Program-made: the position numbers and the translations under genes | NCBI RefSeq assembly: GCF_963675165.1 | Contig: NC_087382.1 | Span: 62,001 to 126,000 of the forward strand | Origin: Halichondria panicea | Lineage: Eukaryota; Porifera; Demospongiae; Suberitida; Halichondriidae | DNA length: 64,000 nt | Direction of reading: 5' to 3' | Shown: in pieces, positions 14,972 through 25,100 of the stretch | How the letters are laid out: each line of letters opens with the position of its first letter | How positions within the stretch are numbered: position 1 is the first letter of the stretch | The notes under the pieces: model-generated | The model's input: the letters and a program-made list of their open reading frames with translations, nothing else | What the model was told of the DNA's origin: nothing | Databases searched by the model: none

Positions 14972-15277
14972 ACGATACTACACGAATATAAATGTCACGA
15001 AAGTGAACGAGAATATCCATTCGTCAGAATCTGACGAACGACTGACGCATGCGCAGACAACTAGTACCAGGCCCAGTTGTTCGCCTAACCGTTATAAAAG
15101 CGAAAACTCGGCCTGGGATCGAGGCTAGCTGTGAAGCTGATACCGCACCAGATCGATTACAAGGTATGTTTCTCTTTATGTGTCAAGTTAGTTTCTGCAT
15201 AGCTCTTTCTGTTTTTGCTAGCCGTCGTGCTAAATCGTCCGGATTTTCATGTAGCTTGAATTTCCATGCTTTACTCT

Positions 15278-15896
15278 AGCAGCAGTAGCATTGGTAGCAG
15301 TAGTAGCACTGGTAGCAGTCTAGTAACACTGGTAGCACTGGTAGCATTGGTAGCAGTAGTAGCACTGGTAGCACTGGTAGCAGTAGCACTGGTAGCGCTG
15401 GTAGCAGCAGTAGCATTGGTAGCAGTAGTAGCACTGGTAGCAGTAGTAGCACTGGTAGCAGTAGTAGTAGCAGTAGCACTGGTAGCAGTAGTAGCACTGG
15501 TAGCAGTAGTAGCAGTAGTAGCACTGGTAGCACTGGTAGCAGTAGTAGCAGCAGTAGCATTGGTAGCAGTAGTAGCACTGGTAGCAGCACTAGTAGCGCT
15601 GGTAGCAGCAGTAGCACTGGTAGCGCTGGTAGCAGCAGTAGCACTGGTAGCACTGGTAGCAGCAGTAGCACTGGTAGCGCTGGTAGCAGTAGTAGCACTG
15701 GTAGCACTGGTAGCAGTAGTAGCACTGGTAGCGCTGGTAGCAGCAGTAGCACTGGTAGCGCTGGTAGCAGTAGTAGCACTGGTAGCGCTGATAGCACTGG
15801 TAGCAGCAGTAGCACTGGTAGCACTGGTAGCAGCACTGGTATCGCTGGTAGCAGCAGTAGCACTGGTAGCGCTGGTAGCAGCAGTAGCACTGGTAG
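15278..15896. repeat. Minisatellite tagcactggtagcgctggt
   Basis: About 620 bp of imperfect repeats built from agcactggt, agcgctggt and agcagtagt trimers/nonamers. It extends the right end of the outer foldback; a ~45-bp version lies at its left end (10815-10857). Long open frames in all phases (Ala/Val/Leu, Ser/Ala/Thr) are repeat artefacts. Confidence 0.95.
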
Positions 15897-16350
15897 AGTA
15901 AAGTATCAATCACCGGACGTCATCATATGTCGGACACCGATATCGTCAAAACTACAAAAGATACAGACACAATTCAAAGACTATTTTAAAGCTAATGTCT
16001 TATGCTATCTATTCTCCAAATTGTGTAGCTATACTGTGAAAATTGTTTGTTTTATAGCTGAAAGAAAACGCTGTCCGGTGGTAGCGATTGTCGGACAAAA
16101 ACAACGTAAGTTCGGACAGTGCTGATATTCTCACCAGTAAGGACTCCTGCGAAAATGTAAGAACTGAGCACTATAGCGGAACTCTTTAGCTAGCTGCAGA
16201 CCAAAAAATGAAGCTCAAACTCCTATCAGGCTCTGCACTACACTCAGTTGAACTGGTAAAGGTATCTCGATCAATAAATCGGACATTGCGGTTATGATCA
16301 ATTAACCGGACAATCGTACAAAGGCCACTTTTGAACCATTTCTCTTTTAT
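15897..16350. other. Intergenic, no gene seen
   Basis: Contains several cggac/gtccg scraps (for example tcggacaccg, tcggacaaaaac, aaccggacaatcg) that resemble remnants of a MITE, but no clean termini. Confidence 0.4.
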
Positions 16351-16476
16351 CAGGGCCGTAGCCACCAACTTTAGAGTGGTCATGTTGTTACGTGCGCCGA
16401 ATTTTTTGAGGCCACGCCCGTTTCCGGTATCATTGGTAACGCCCCTTCTCTACTGGCTATACTGCTGGACTAGATT

Positions 16477-16565
16477 TAGCCTCGTCCCAGGCCGAGTTTT
16501 CGCTTTTATAACGGTTGTTCGCCTACCCGTTATAAAAGCGAAAACTCGGCCTGGGATCGAGGCTA
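16477..16565. mobile_element. TAGCCTCG-family element #3 (89 bp)
   Basis: Almost all palindrome: the sequence through ccgagttttcgcttttat pairs with ataaaagcgaaaactcgg. Flanked by gactagatt at 16468-16476 and 16566-16574, a perfect 9-bp duplication. Confidence 0.9.
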
Positions 16566-16960
16566 GACTAGATTCTGTTCAGCTTTAAAGCTTAGCCCTA
16601 ACACAAATGTTACAGAACACAACATTGATTCTTATCATGATAGAGAAACAGCAAAGTTGTATTTGGCAAGACCACAGAACTGGTTTGGACTTTCGCTTGG
16701 GGAACAAAAAATGGTTGGCTGGATGGTGAGCTTGGTCTGGAAGACTTGGAAGGGATTCTCTCTCGCCATAGCAATGATAGCATGTAGATTAATAGTCGTG
16801 ATCACTTATAGTTCTAGCATACTTGCATGTTTTGCACTGCAGAAGAAGTTCACTGCATTTTTTGTCCATTATGTGTTTACTGTAGTGACGACCATTGCCT
16901 ACTCACCTCGGAAAAAGTGGTCAGGTTGAAACCTGACTAACCTGACTGGTGGCTACGGCC

Positions 16961-17008
16961 TAGCCTCGAATCCAGGCCGCTTGAACAAACGGCCTGGAAT
17001 CGAGGCTA
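16961..17008. mobile_element. TAGCCTCG-family element #4 (48 bp)
   Basis: A minimal copy: inverted arms tagcctcgaatccaggccg / cggcctggaatcgaggcta around a 10-nt centre. The 9-bp duplication gctacggcc lies at 16952-16960 and 17009-17017, so it inserted into the right terminus of the 16351-17020 element. Confidence 0.92.
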
Positions 17009-17505
17009 GCTACGGCCCTGTTTATACAGCATGAAAATGGTAAGTTACTTGTATATCTAGTATTCATGGTTAAATTAACAGCCAAAGACGGTTGCCTATG
17101 AGCATACAGGTAGTATAGATCTAGTTTAGATCATGTACTCACTGACAAGGTAGAATCCACAACTTGCTGGCGCTCATGCATCATTTATAGAGTAGATATA
17201 CAAAACATTAATTTTTAATAATAATCAGAACACAATGTAAAACAATAGCAAAATCGTTTTCCTAGGCTCGGATGATTGACTTGCACTTTCGAATATCTGG
17301 AGCAAGGTCACGTGATCACGATCTTCACCGTTCCAACTCTACCAGCACACGGAATTTTCAGAGTCTAGGAGGACACCCATGCAGAAGAGGGGGTAAACCA
17401 CCACACAAGATTGTTACAGTACGTACAGTAGGCACTCTGGGAGTCAAAGGTTGTAGTTTTTTGCCCAGTCCCATTCCGTGTTGTGTTTTATATGTATCCA
17501 TGCAG

Positions 17506-18218
17506 CTACTAGCTGCTGACGATCGAGCTACCTCCGATGTTGCTACGTCTGCAAAGGGCATCACAGGTATCACAGGTATCTTATTCCGAAATGTGTATTA
17601 TCGTGTACATTATTATGTGGCATAAACGTCTTACAAGAAGACGATAAGAAGAAGGTGTAAAGCAATGCTCAAGGCTGTAAGTACACTTGGAGTCAAAGGT
17701 TTGTTTAATGACTACCTAATACCTCCTTATATAGTATTACGTCTGCAAAGGGTATTACCAAGGGCTTATAAAGAGAAGAGGGCATGCAACTACAATCTAT
17801 CGTATTATAAATAGGCGGATGCTTATGTCTAAAAATAGTTATTGCACGTGCACTTTATACTCTAGACTATAGCCTTGTTTTACTCCAGCGCCCAAGACTG
17901 TAGAAGTCAAAGGTTATAGTTCATTGCCCAGTCCCATTTCGTGTTAATTGTGTTTATGTATCCAATTTTCCAGCTACTCTTGACGAGACTAGATCTACTT
18001 CCGATGAAGTTACGTCTGTTAAGAGCATCACAGGTATCAGTAACGTAAATGCCAATTAATACACGTGGCACAAAAGTCTTTAATTTTTCAGAACCCAAGA
18101 GGTCTCTCAGAAGAGAAGTGCCCAAGGCTGTATAGGCACACTGGGATAATTCCCATTATTCCAGCTACTTCTGACGAGACTACCACCAATGGTTCATGCA
18201 GATCTACGTCTGCAAAAG
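17506..18218 (+). pseudogene. Second phase-1 exon array (decayed gene segment)
   Basis: Three exon-like units: 17506-17566 (61 nt), 17974-18033 (60 nt) and 18165-18218 (54 nt), each preceded by a pyrimidine-rich tract ending CAG and followed by GTATCA. Each starts CTACT and ends with a TSxK-type segment. The second and third are phase 1 in and out, and intron sequence (cccagtcccatt.cgtgtt) is repeated between units, showing tandem duplication. The first has one extra base that brings a stop. A fourth degenerate unit lies near 17690-17770. The architecture resembles the 30-codon array of the Ulp1/PHD gene, though no enzyme domain is found here. Confidence 0.5.
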
Positions 18219-18255
18219 GTATCAAAGATATTAAACATGCCCATACGTATATAGA

Positions 18256-18645
18256 GTAATCAACCAATTCACGGACATACTACTATTCCGGACGCTCGTA
18301 GCAAACAAACGGATTATCATATCACCTCAGATTTGGTATCACCGTGTAGCCCTACCATAGGTAGATTAATCCTCCAAGAATCAGCTTCTGAAAGTAAGAA
18401 GTCTACAAGCTACAGCAACAAATACACGCGTGGCCGTAGTATGCAAAAGTCGGTCAAAACCACCAATTTGCAGACAGCGCTTTTTTTCTAGCGAACGTAC
18501 TTCAAGGAGCTTGCAAACTTGTGCAGGTAGTAGTACTACCCTAGTGCTAGCTACGTCTGACAAAACTAGAATCACTCTCTAAAGACTCCAGCTGCAGCAA
18601 GTCAACAAACTGATCTTGTAGTCTAATCTGAGGACAGACACACCC
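18256..18645. repeat. Dispersed ~390-bp repeat, copy 2
   Basis: Matches 1436-1823 in the same orientation over its whole length, with a few indels (for example gtggccgtagtatgc inserted near 18430). Confidence 0.75.
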
Positions 18646-18709
18646 ATAAATTTGTTTTGACCACGTGGCTTGTGAACTCTACTCTGGAAGACTCCAGAGA
18701 CTCTTGGAA

Positions 18710-20560
18710 ATGGCAATTGGAGGTAAGAATATGGTGCTGATGATCACTTCAGTGGCATTTTATTGTAGGTAAAAATGTGCTAGAAGTGGTGGAAGACAGG
18801 TATCTGACAGAGATGAGCAAGGTATAGGATGTAGATCCGTTGATAGATCTAGCTAGCATATTCTATCGTCTTGAGCCTCTCCAGATCTCTGCATTAAACG
18901 TTATTTTTACTCTACAGGATGGCATCTTACCAATTCAGTCACGAATTATAAGAAGTAAATCAATTGTACAATCGACCAAAGATTCAACTGAGGCTTCTCA
19001 ATTACGCTCTGGACCGTATCTTCAATGGTGCGATGAGCAGATGGAGGGCGCAATTGCTGCTGTTCACGCGGGTCAGTCTATTAGAAAAGCAGCTATGATA
19101 TATAATGTTCCACGATCGACATTGTCGGATAGAATAACCGGGAAAGTAGAAATCGGTAGCAGACCAGGAAAAAAACCGTATCTTACGATCCAGGAAGAGG
19201 AAGAAGTAGTGTTGTTTCTAAAGAAATGTGCTATAGTATAGGTTATCCTTTTACAAAACGGGAAGCAATAGCACTAGTGCAACGAGTTCTGAACGGTAAA
19301 GGTCTTGAACGATCTGTTACAGATGGTTGGTGGGCTAGATTTTCCCAACGCCATCCCTCGCTATCCTTACGTACGGCAATGTCCCTCTCTCTTGCACGTG
19401 CAATGGCTACTGACAATGAAGTGCTAGGACGATACTACGACTTACTGGAAGACACGTTAGTTAAAAACGATTTACTGAATGATCCTCACAGGATATATAA
19501 TTGCGACGAGACTGGTTTACCGTTAAACCCTAAACCTTTGAAGGTCATTGATCTCAAGAATGCCAAACATCCTTCCTATATTACCGGCGAAACTAAAACT
19601 CAAGTAACAGTCTTAGCATGCACCAATGCTCCTGGTGCTGTGATTCCTCCTTTTTGTATTTTTGATCGAAAAACCCTTAACCCTCTGTTGACAAAGGGTG
19701 AAGTTCCTGGTACCCTATACGGGCTATCTGGAAATGGATGGATGACTCGGGATCTCTTTAATGAATGGTTCCAAAGACATTTTCTGTTGTATGCTCCATC
19801 GACTCGACCATTATTATTACTTTTAGATGGTCATTCTTCGCTTTATTGCCCTGAGACGATACGGGCTGCTGCTGCTTCTCAAATCATCATTTTTGCTCTT
19901 CCTCCCCATACGACCCCATACGACGCACTTGACACCGCCTCTTGATAAGTCGGCCTTTGCTTGTTTGAAGAAATCGTGGCGAAAAGTTTGTCATGAGTTT
20001 ATTGTTAGCAATCCTGGCCGTGTGGTTACTAGGTATGAGTTTAGTATGCTTTTTTCCCAAGCTTGGTGTGAGAGCATGACGATCCGAAATGTTTCATCGG
20101 GTTTTACGGTCACTGGAATCTGTCCATTTGAACGAAAGCTTCCTGAGTTAGATTTTGAGCCTGAAAAAATTCCACAAGCCAATGGAATTGCTTACATTCC
20201 TTTGTATATAGCACTCCCTCAAGACGCTCTTGTTGTAATGGTTCTGTTTCATCCTCATGTTATCTTTCACCCGATGAAGAACCATTCAGGCACCAAGATC
20301 AATACATGGCCGTCAAGGTTCGTGAGGGACGCACCTTGTCGAAGTTTTTGAAGACTCCCCTACCACCAAGACGACTCCCAACGAAACATGGAAAAAAAGC
20401 GGAGTAGTTCTGACGAGTACCGAAAATCTTCGGATAATTAATATTAAAGAGGACGAAAAGAAGGAAAAGGAAAGACTAAAAGCTGAAAGGCAGAGAATAA
20501 GAGAGGAGAAAAAGCTGCTGAAGTACTCCAAGGCAAAAAAGAGTCATATAATAAGGTACA
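18710..20560 (+). pseudogene. Tigger/pogo-type DDE transposase, frameshifted
   Basis: The core runs from about 18918 to 20560. Order: a psq-type helix-turn-helix (about 19050-19130, SIRKAAMIYNVPRSTL), a CENP-B-type DNA-binding region (VTDGWWARFSQRHPSL) and a DDE domain with NCDETG, LLLDGHSS and the third Asp in PPLDKS, then a Lys/Glu-rich tail (20440-20550). The frame breaks near 19232, at about 19915 (a 10-bp tandem duplication ccatacgacc) and again after about 20340, so it is dead. Two small upstream exons (18710-18722 and 18769-18821) with proper splice sites join in frame to the exon at 18918 and may be its 5' end; this is tentative. Terminal repeats were not found. Confidence 0.8.
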
Positions 20561-20985
20561 GTAAATTACTTTATTTTTCTTCTGGGATATCAGGCACTTT
20601 CTACCATGTGTTTTCTAGCTGATGTTCATGTGAGCTATGACTGAGTATGCATGGGCAGGATTTGATTGGTTGGTTGCTCTTTGTATTTGATTGTGGTTGA
20701 GATGGTGTGGCCTAAATTGAGTAATACTAGGCTGGTGGAATGTGATGAACATAAGCTATGTGCTACACCTTAAAATATGGTAGTTGGCTCGTTCTGCCCT
20801 TTCCAAATGATTAATGATATATCCCTTTTTTATCCTCAATAATTATTGTGAGTTATTCACTTGGGGCCATGTTGAATAATTATTGTAAGCTATGTTTACA
20901 TTTGAAGTCATGTTTTCATATAGGACTTATGCTGTAATACAGGTCATTCTAATTCTGACCTTGAAGGAGGCTTAAACTATAACAT
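20561..20985. other. Intergenic, no gene seen
   Basis: AT-rich DNA after the transposase relic; no inverted repeat that could mark its 3' terminus was found. Confidence 0.4.
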
Positions 20986-20987
20986 TA

Positions 20988-20988
<1 letters not shown>

Positions 20989-21034
<46 letters not shown>

Positions 21035-21076
21035 CGTGCGTGCGTGTGTGTGTGCGTGCGCGTGCGTGCGTGCGTG
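20989..21076. repeat. (TG)n/(CGTG)n microsatellite
   Basis: About 40 bp of pure TG followed by about 45 bp of mixed cgtg/tg units. Confidence 0.9.
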
Positions 21077-21328
21077 CTGTGTGCATTTGTGCATGTGTGC
21101 ATGGTGTGTGAATCATGAATACATGTAGATCTATGCATACAGATGTCCACTAACTGACCACACACACACCAGCTGCATGAATTTATTTCTCGTGTATACT
21201 TAATTTATGGGTTAGAAGACATGTGACTATTTGGAAAGCGTGAATAACAAGTAATTGACAATATTCATTATCAGAGGAGGCGACACACTCTGTTTAGACA
21301 AGAAAAATACACACTATCAAGTTGAGTG

Positions 21329-22665
21329 ATGGCAGCACTGAACGCTGACAAGAGAATAATAGGATTCGATTGTGACTTTGTGACGCCACTATCTCCGAAA
21401 TACATCCAGTCCCAGTGTCCAATTTGTTTTCTTATCATTCGAGAGCCCCACCAGGTCACATGCTGTGCATGGAAAGAAGTTTTGCCAAGCTTGTATTGAA
21501 CGCATCAAAGCAACTAATAATGTGTGCCCAACTTGCAATAAAAAGGAGTTTTCGAATTTTCCCGACATAGGTGTAAAACAATTGCTCTACGATTTGAAAG
21601 TTCGCTGTAGCCACAAGAGAGACGGACGGGTGTGAGTGGACGGGGGAACTGAGACAGCTTGATGAGCACCTCAACACAGATCCATGACCAGAGAAACAAC
21701 TCGATGGATGTCAGTTTGTCGAGATCGATTGCATCTATAATTGCAGGAACCATCAGCAGCGAAGGTACATCCCATTCCACCAAGTTAAAGATTGCCTCAG
21801 ACGACCAATCAGTTGTGAGCATTGCTATGACTACAAATCTACCTATGATGATGTCACCAACAACCACTGGCCTGTGTGTGGGTCCTTCCCTGTCCCCTGC
21901 CCTAACCAGTGTGGTTCAACTATCCAACGTCAGAATATAGACAGCCATGTTGCCGATGAGTGCCCCCTGACCACCATCCACTGTGACTTCCACCACGTAG
22001 GCTGTGCTGTGAAACTCTCTCGACAAGACATGCCAGAACACCTGAGAGAGAATCTACTCACACACATCTCTCTATTGGCCACCAGTCATGACAAGCAACA
22101 AGCTGAGATTACACAACAAAGAGGAGAAGAAATCACCAGTTTGAAAGCTAAAGTTAAAACTGATCTGGAGCGAATGCAACAACTGCTCACGACAGCACCA
22201 CCTCCCATCGTGAACTCTAGACCTCTTGGTCTCCCTGTCCTTACAATGACTGAATTTCAACGGTACAAGAGAACTAACAACCGCTGGTTCTCCCCTCCAG
22301 TCTACATCCACCATCAAGGATACAAGATCTGTCTCAGAGTGAATGCTAACGGCTTCGCCAGATGCAAAGGAACACACGTCTCAGTGTGGGTCCTCTTCAT
22401 GAGAGGAGAGTTTAACGATTCTCTGAAATGGCCATTTTGTGGTGTGATTTCATTTCAATTACTGGACCAGGTCAATAACGACCATAAAACAGGCACAAAC
22501 ATCTATGACGATAAAACATCTAACAAGAACTGTACCAGAGTGACAGAGGGAGAGAGATCAGAAGGGCGAGGAAATGGAATGTTCATTGTTCACACTGAAC
22601 TGGAGCCCAGGTATTTACAAAACGACACCCTTCTCTTCCAAATACACAAAGTAGAACTGAAGTAG
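21329..22665 (+). pseudogene. TRAF-like RING/MATH paralogue, N-terminal half broken
   Basis: A tandem copy of the gene at 6621-7943. The ATG at 21329 is conserved. The RING reads to CCA, where four extra bases (near 21467) shift the frame. A second 4-base insertion (a gacg duplication near 21626) and a nonsense change (CGA to TGA near 21684) follow. From about 21874 the frame is open to the stop at 22663-22665 and encodes the last TRAF zinc fingers, coiled coil and MATH domain with few amino-acid changes. A truncated, RING-less MATH protein could be made only if a later ATG is used (21874 is the first). The similarity includes about 120 bp upstream and the 3' flank. Confidence 0.88.
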
Positions 22666-22854
22666 TTGCTTTAAGAGTGCTCCCATACCAACTACATACA
22701 AAGTAGAACTTAAGTAGTTGCTTTAAGAGTGCATGATAACTATATACACAGACAATTATAACTACAATAGTATACTATAGACTACGTGCATTGTGATGTA
22801 CATTGAAAATTGGTTTATATTAGCACTAAGTTTTGTTATCTAACACAAGAAAAG

Positions 22855-23191
22855 CAGGGGCGGATCCAGGATTCTTGATAGGGGGGAGTAAAAAGGTCAT
22901 CTGTTTTTCAAGCACAATGTGTTTCCTGCATGACTGTTCATGCTCAGTAATAAATTGGGTGTGGCCATGATAATAATTATAACCGTAGCTACGTGCTATC
23001 CAGTGCATGCAGTGAGTTGATAGCTAGCCTCGATTTCATTCCAGGCCGATTGAAAAAGGCGCCTTTTTCAAGCGGCCTGGAATCGAGGCTAGTTGATAGC
23101 TAGCTCTAGATTCTATTCTTCAGGCTTATCATCAAGGCCAGGGGCAGGGGGGTGCTCAAGCCCCCAAAGCTTCCCACTGGATCCGCCACTG
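22855..23191. mobile_element. CAGGGGCGGATCCAG element in the TRAF 3' flank
   Basis: Inverted ends caggggcggatccag and ctggatccgccactg, with target duplication aaaag on both sides. The empty site is visible at about 8070 in the other TRAF copy. It contains TAGCCTCG element #5. A related element is at 58882-59236. Confidence 0.85.
23025..23091. mobile_element. TAGCCTCG-family element #5 (67 bp)
   Basis: Inverted arms tagcctcgat...ccaggccg / cggcctggaatcgaggcta, flanked by gttgatagc at 23016-23024 and 23092-23100, a perfect 9-bp duplication inside the CAGGGG element. Confidence 0.92.
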
Positions 23192-23291
23192 AAAAGGGTA
23201 GAGAGGGTGAGGGTGGGGCAATAGGTAAGGATGACAACCTCTATAAAATGACCAAATTACACTCACCCCCTCCCATACCCATGCAACTCAC

Positions 23292-23521
23292 GTGCATGGT
23301 TCCATTCTCTATGCTCCTAAAGTTGACACTGAGGGACAGCCGCACAAGACCACTGATTGATTGCCCTACAGCAATGAACACATGTAACACTCAACTACAT
23401 TAAAGACGACTGGTTACCTTGGTGATGGTCTGTAGCAATCAGAGGAAGCCATTCTTATAGAGAGCAGCTTTATCACCAGCAAACATATTGTTCCTTATAA
23501 CTTCACCCAGCCTTCAATGAC
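23292..23521 (-). pseudogene. Two-exon fragment of an unrecognised gene
   Basis: Exon 23418-23521 and exon 23292-23365 on minus, joined by a 52-nt intron (CACCAAG|GTAACC ... CTGTAG|GGCAAT). They join in a frame containing WLPLIATDHHQG and GLVRLSLSVNF, loosely reminiscent of a C2-domain strand pair, but the upstream part of the first exon has a stop and a frame change. It sits just beyond the breakpoint of the LCAT inverted block. The identity is not established. Confidence 0.35.
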
Positions 23522-23607
23522 CTACAAATAAACTCGAACTAGAAAAATACTAAATTGAATATAAATTATATATATCAACACCGCATATATGAACCAATTT
23601 CACTTAC

Positions 23608-23695
23608 TGAGGACAATGGGTGATGGGGTAGCCTCACATTGCTCGAGTAGTATCACCACAGCAACACACACCACCAGCGTTAGCAGCTGCATCAT
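23608..23695 (-). pseudogene. Orphan LCAT-like signal-peptide exon
   Basis: A minus-strand copy of exon 1 of the LCAT-like genes: tandem ATGs at 23695, a hydrophobic stretch (LLTLVVCVAVVILL), the segment ending PSPIVL and donor CTCA|GTAAGTG. Sequence upstream of it (to about 25100) matches the upstream region of the gene at 45502. Similarity ends about 20 bp into the intron, and no exons 2-4 follow, so the rest was lost at a rearrangement breakpoint near 23588. Confidence 0.85.
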
Positions 23696-23948
23696 TGCTT
23701 CAACTATCCGATTGTAAAGCCATGCAGAAACTGAATGAAACTGATACTGTTTATGCACATGCAGACTAATATATTAACATACGGATCTGTAAGCTGTGAC
23801 AAAATAACTGCATATACCACAGGCAAGTAAAGTATAAATAGTTTTCAAGAATCTATTGCTAATTATAGATCAGTATAGTTTTGCATACTTTGTACAAGAT
23901 GCATACGCTAGTGTAAAAGTTTCAGCTCAGGAAGTTTATTTACTTTTA

Positions 23949-24443
23949 TATCCCGTTGCTATGTTGTTGCCAAGTGCAATATGCAGCATAATGCACTGCT
24001 GAAAGTCATAATGCACTAACCGCAAAGTCATAAGGCACTGACCACAAAACGCCCTCTGGCAATTAGACATACAATTAAATCATGAGAAATAACAAGTATC
24101 AAAGTAAGTCCAGCCATGCAGGAATGTTCAGCACTGCTGGAGTTTCTTCTTTTGCAACCATGCAGGTTTTACGATTGTCCAAGGCTCATTTGTGGAAGAT
24201 TCTGTGTTCTTAGACCTAGTCCTCAACTTCGTGATGCATGTCAATTCTGCTTCACCATAGCACTAGAAGCGGCTCTTTTTGCTTGAGCTGTTTGCAGCAG
24301 TGTAGAGGCCAGCTTCTTTGGCTTGGTTGTGAGGCCGAGGATAGACCATTGTGGAGGGCCGTTCGAGCCAGCAGTTACACTGGGGCTGTTTCTTTGCATC
24401 AGTAGTACGTGGGGTGGGGCTGTTTCTTTGCAGCAGTAGTAAC
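23949..24443. mobile_element. Insertion flanked by 34-bp direct repeats
   Basis: A ~495-bp segment homologous (reverse) to 840-1346. The 34 bp at 23915-23948 is repeated exactly at 24444-24477. In the inverted sister block the same 34 bp occurs once (about 45236-45269) with nothing inserted, so this is an occupied/empty pair. The duplication is far longer than for usual DNA transposons and would better suit target-primed insertion, although no poly-A tail is seen. Confidence 0.8.
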
Positions 24444-24477
24444 AAAAGTTTCAGCTCAGGAAGTTTATTTACTTTTA

Positions 24478-25100
24478 CGACACACTGCCTGTCATTGAAG
24501 CACAAACTGGTGACATGCTTCAGGAAGCTTAGGAAGCTATTGCCAACTAAACGAGAATGTTGTTTTTCTTGGTGTAATGTATACGGTGCATATATACACA
24601 ATTGCTGTGAACATAAACATAACTATAGCACACGTGTATAATTACCTTCAAACGGATGAGCCATGTTATCCAGAAGACTGTTCTTCCATGATACTTGCGA
24701 TAAGTAAATGCTGACCAAACCTATACATGCATGCATGGCAGTGTATACCAATGGAACAGAATCACATTCTTAATTGGTTGACAAAGTGTGCTACCATCCA
24801 AAATGTGGGAGTGGGTCAGTCATAGGCCTTGTACCTTAGTTTATGATTCAGGAGTTATAGTAAGTGCCAATAATAATTATTGGTAGTGACCTGATTGTGT
24901 ATAATTATACCAATAAATGCGTAAATTCCAACAATTCATATCACAAAACATTAGCTATACTGAATACTGCATGCATGATTGTGTCCTATAATTATAGCCA
25001 AGTGCAATGATATTGGAGATATTGAAACATAATTATAGATAGGCCCTGAGAAATTATGCTCGGAATAATTTTAGCATAGTAGGTGTCTCAAGAATAATAG
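24478..25100. other. Inverted-block spacer, shared with 44640-45235
   Basis: No gene recognised. It matches the region upstream of the intact LCAT-like gene at 45502 in reverse orientation. Contains many ataattata and gcatgcatg runs typical of this genome. Confidence 0.5.

Larger units (their letters stand above)
11899..15127. mobile_element. TAGCCTCG-family element #1 (3.2 kb, with nested elements)
   Basis: The termini are TAGCCTCGATCCCAGGC at 11899 and the inverse ending cctgggatcgaggcta at 15127. Flanks are gctgcgaag (11890-11898) and gctgtgaag (15128-15136), a 9-bp target duplication with one change. It contains element #2 (12328-13142) and the Merlin element (13417-14971); the rest is about 860 bp of own sequence. 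At about 13215-13293 (-) a segment bounded by an acceptor (acag|GAGCAATGG) and a donor (TTTGAG|GTAAGG) looks like a captured exon. Confidence 0.8.
10804..15896. mobile_element. Outer foldback complex, split by nested insertions
   Basis: Left arm about 10860-11225. Its reverse complement is found in two pieces, about 11685-11898 and 15128-15285, which become contiguous when the 3.2-kb element 11899-15127 is removed. Both outer ends run into the same tagcactggtagcgctggt minisatellite, short on the left and about 620 bp on the right. The centre holds a 154-bp tandem repeat. No own transposase was recognised. Confidence 0.75.
16351..17020. mobile_element. CAGGGCCGTAGC element with 5-bp target duplication
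   Basis: Inverted ends cagggccgtagccacc (16351) and ggtggctacggcc...ccctg (17020), with flanks tttat on both sides. The right terminus is interrupted by TAGCCTCG element #4 and the interior by #3. No coding region is recognised inside. Confidence 0.75.

Noticed and set aside
15266-15913. Ala/Val/Leu-rich and Ser/Ala/Thr-rich open frames in several phases
   Set aside because: All phases are open because the minisatellite lacks stop codons; no start context, splice signal or domain.
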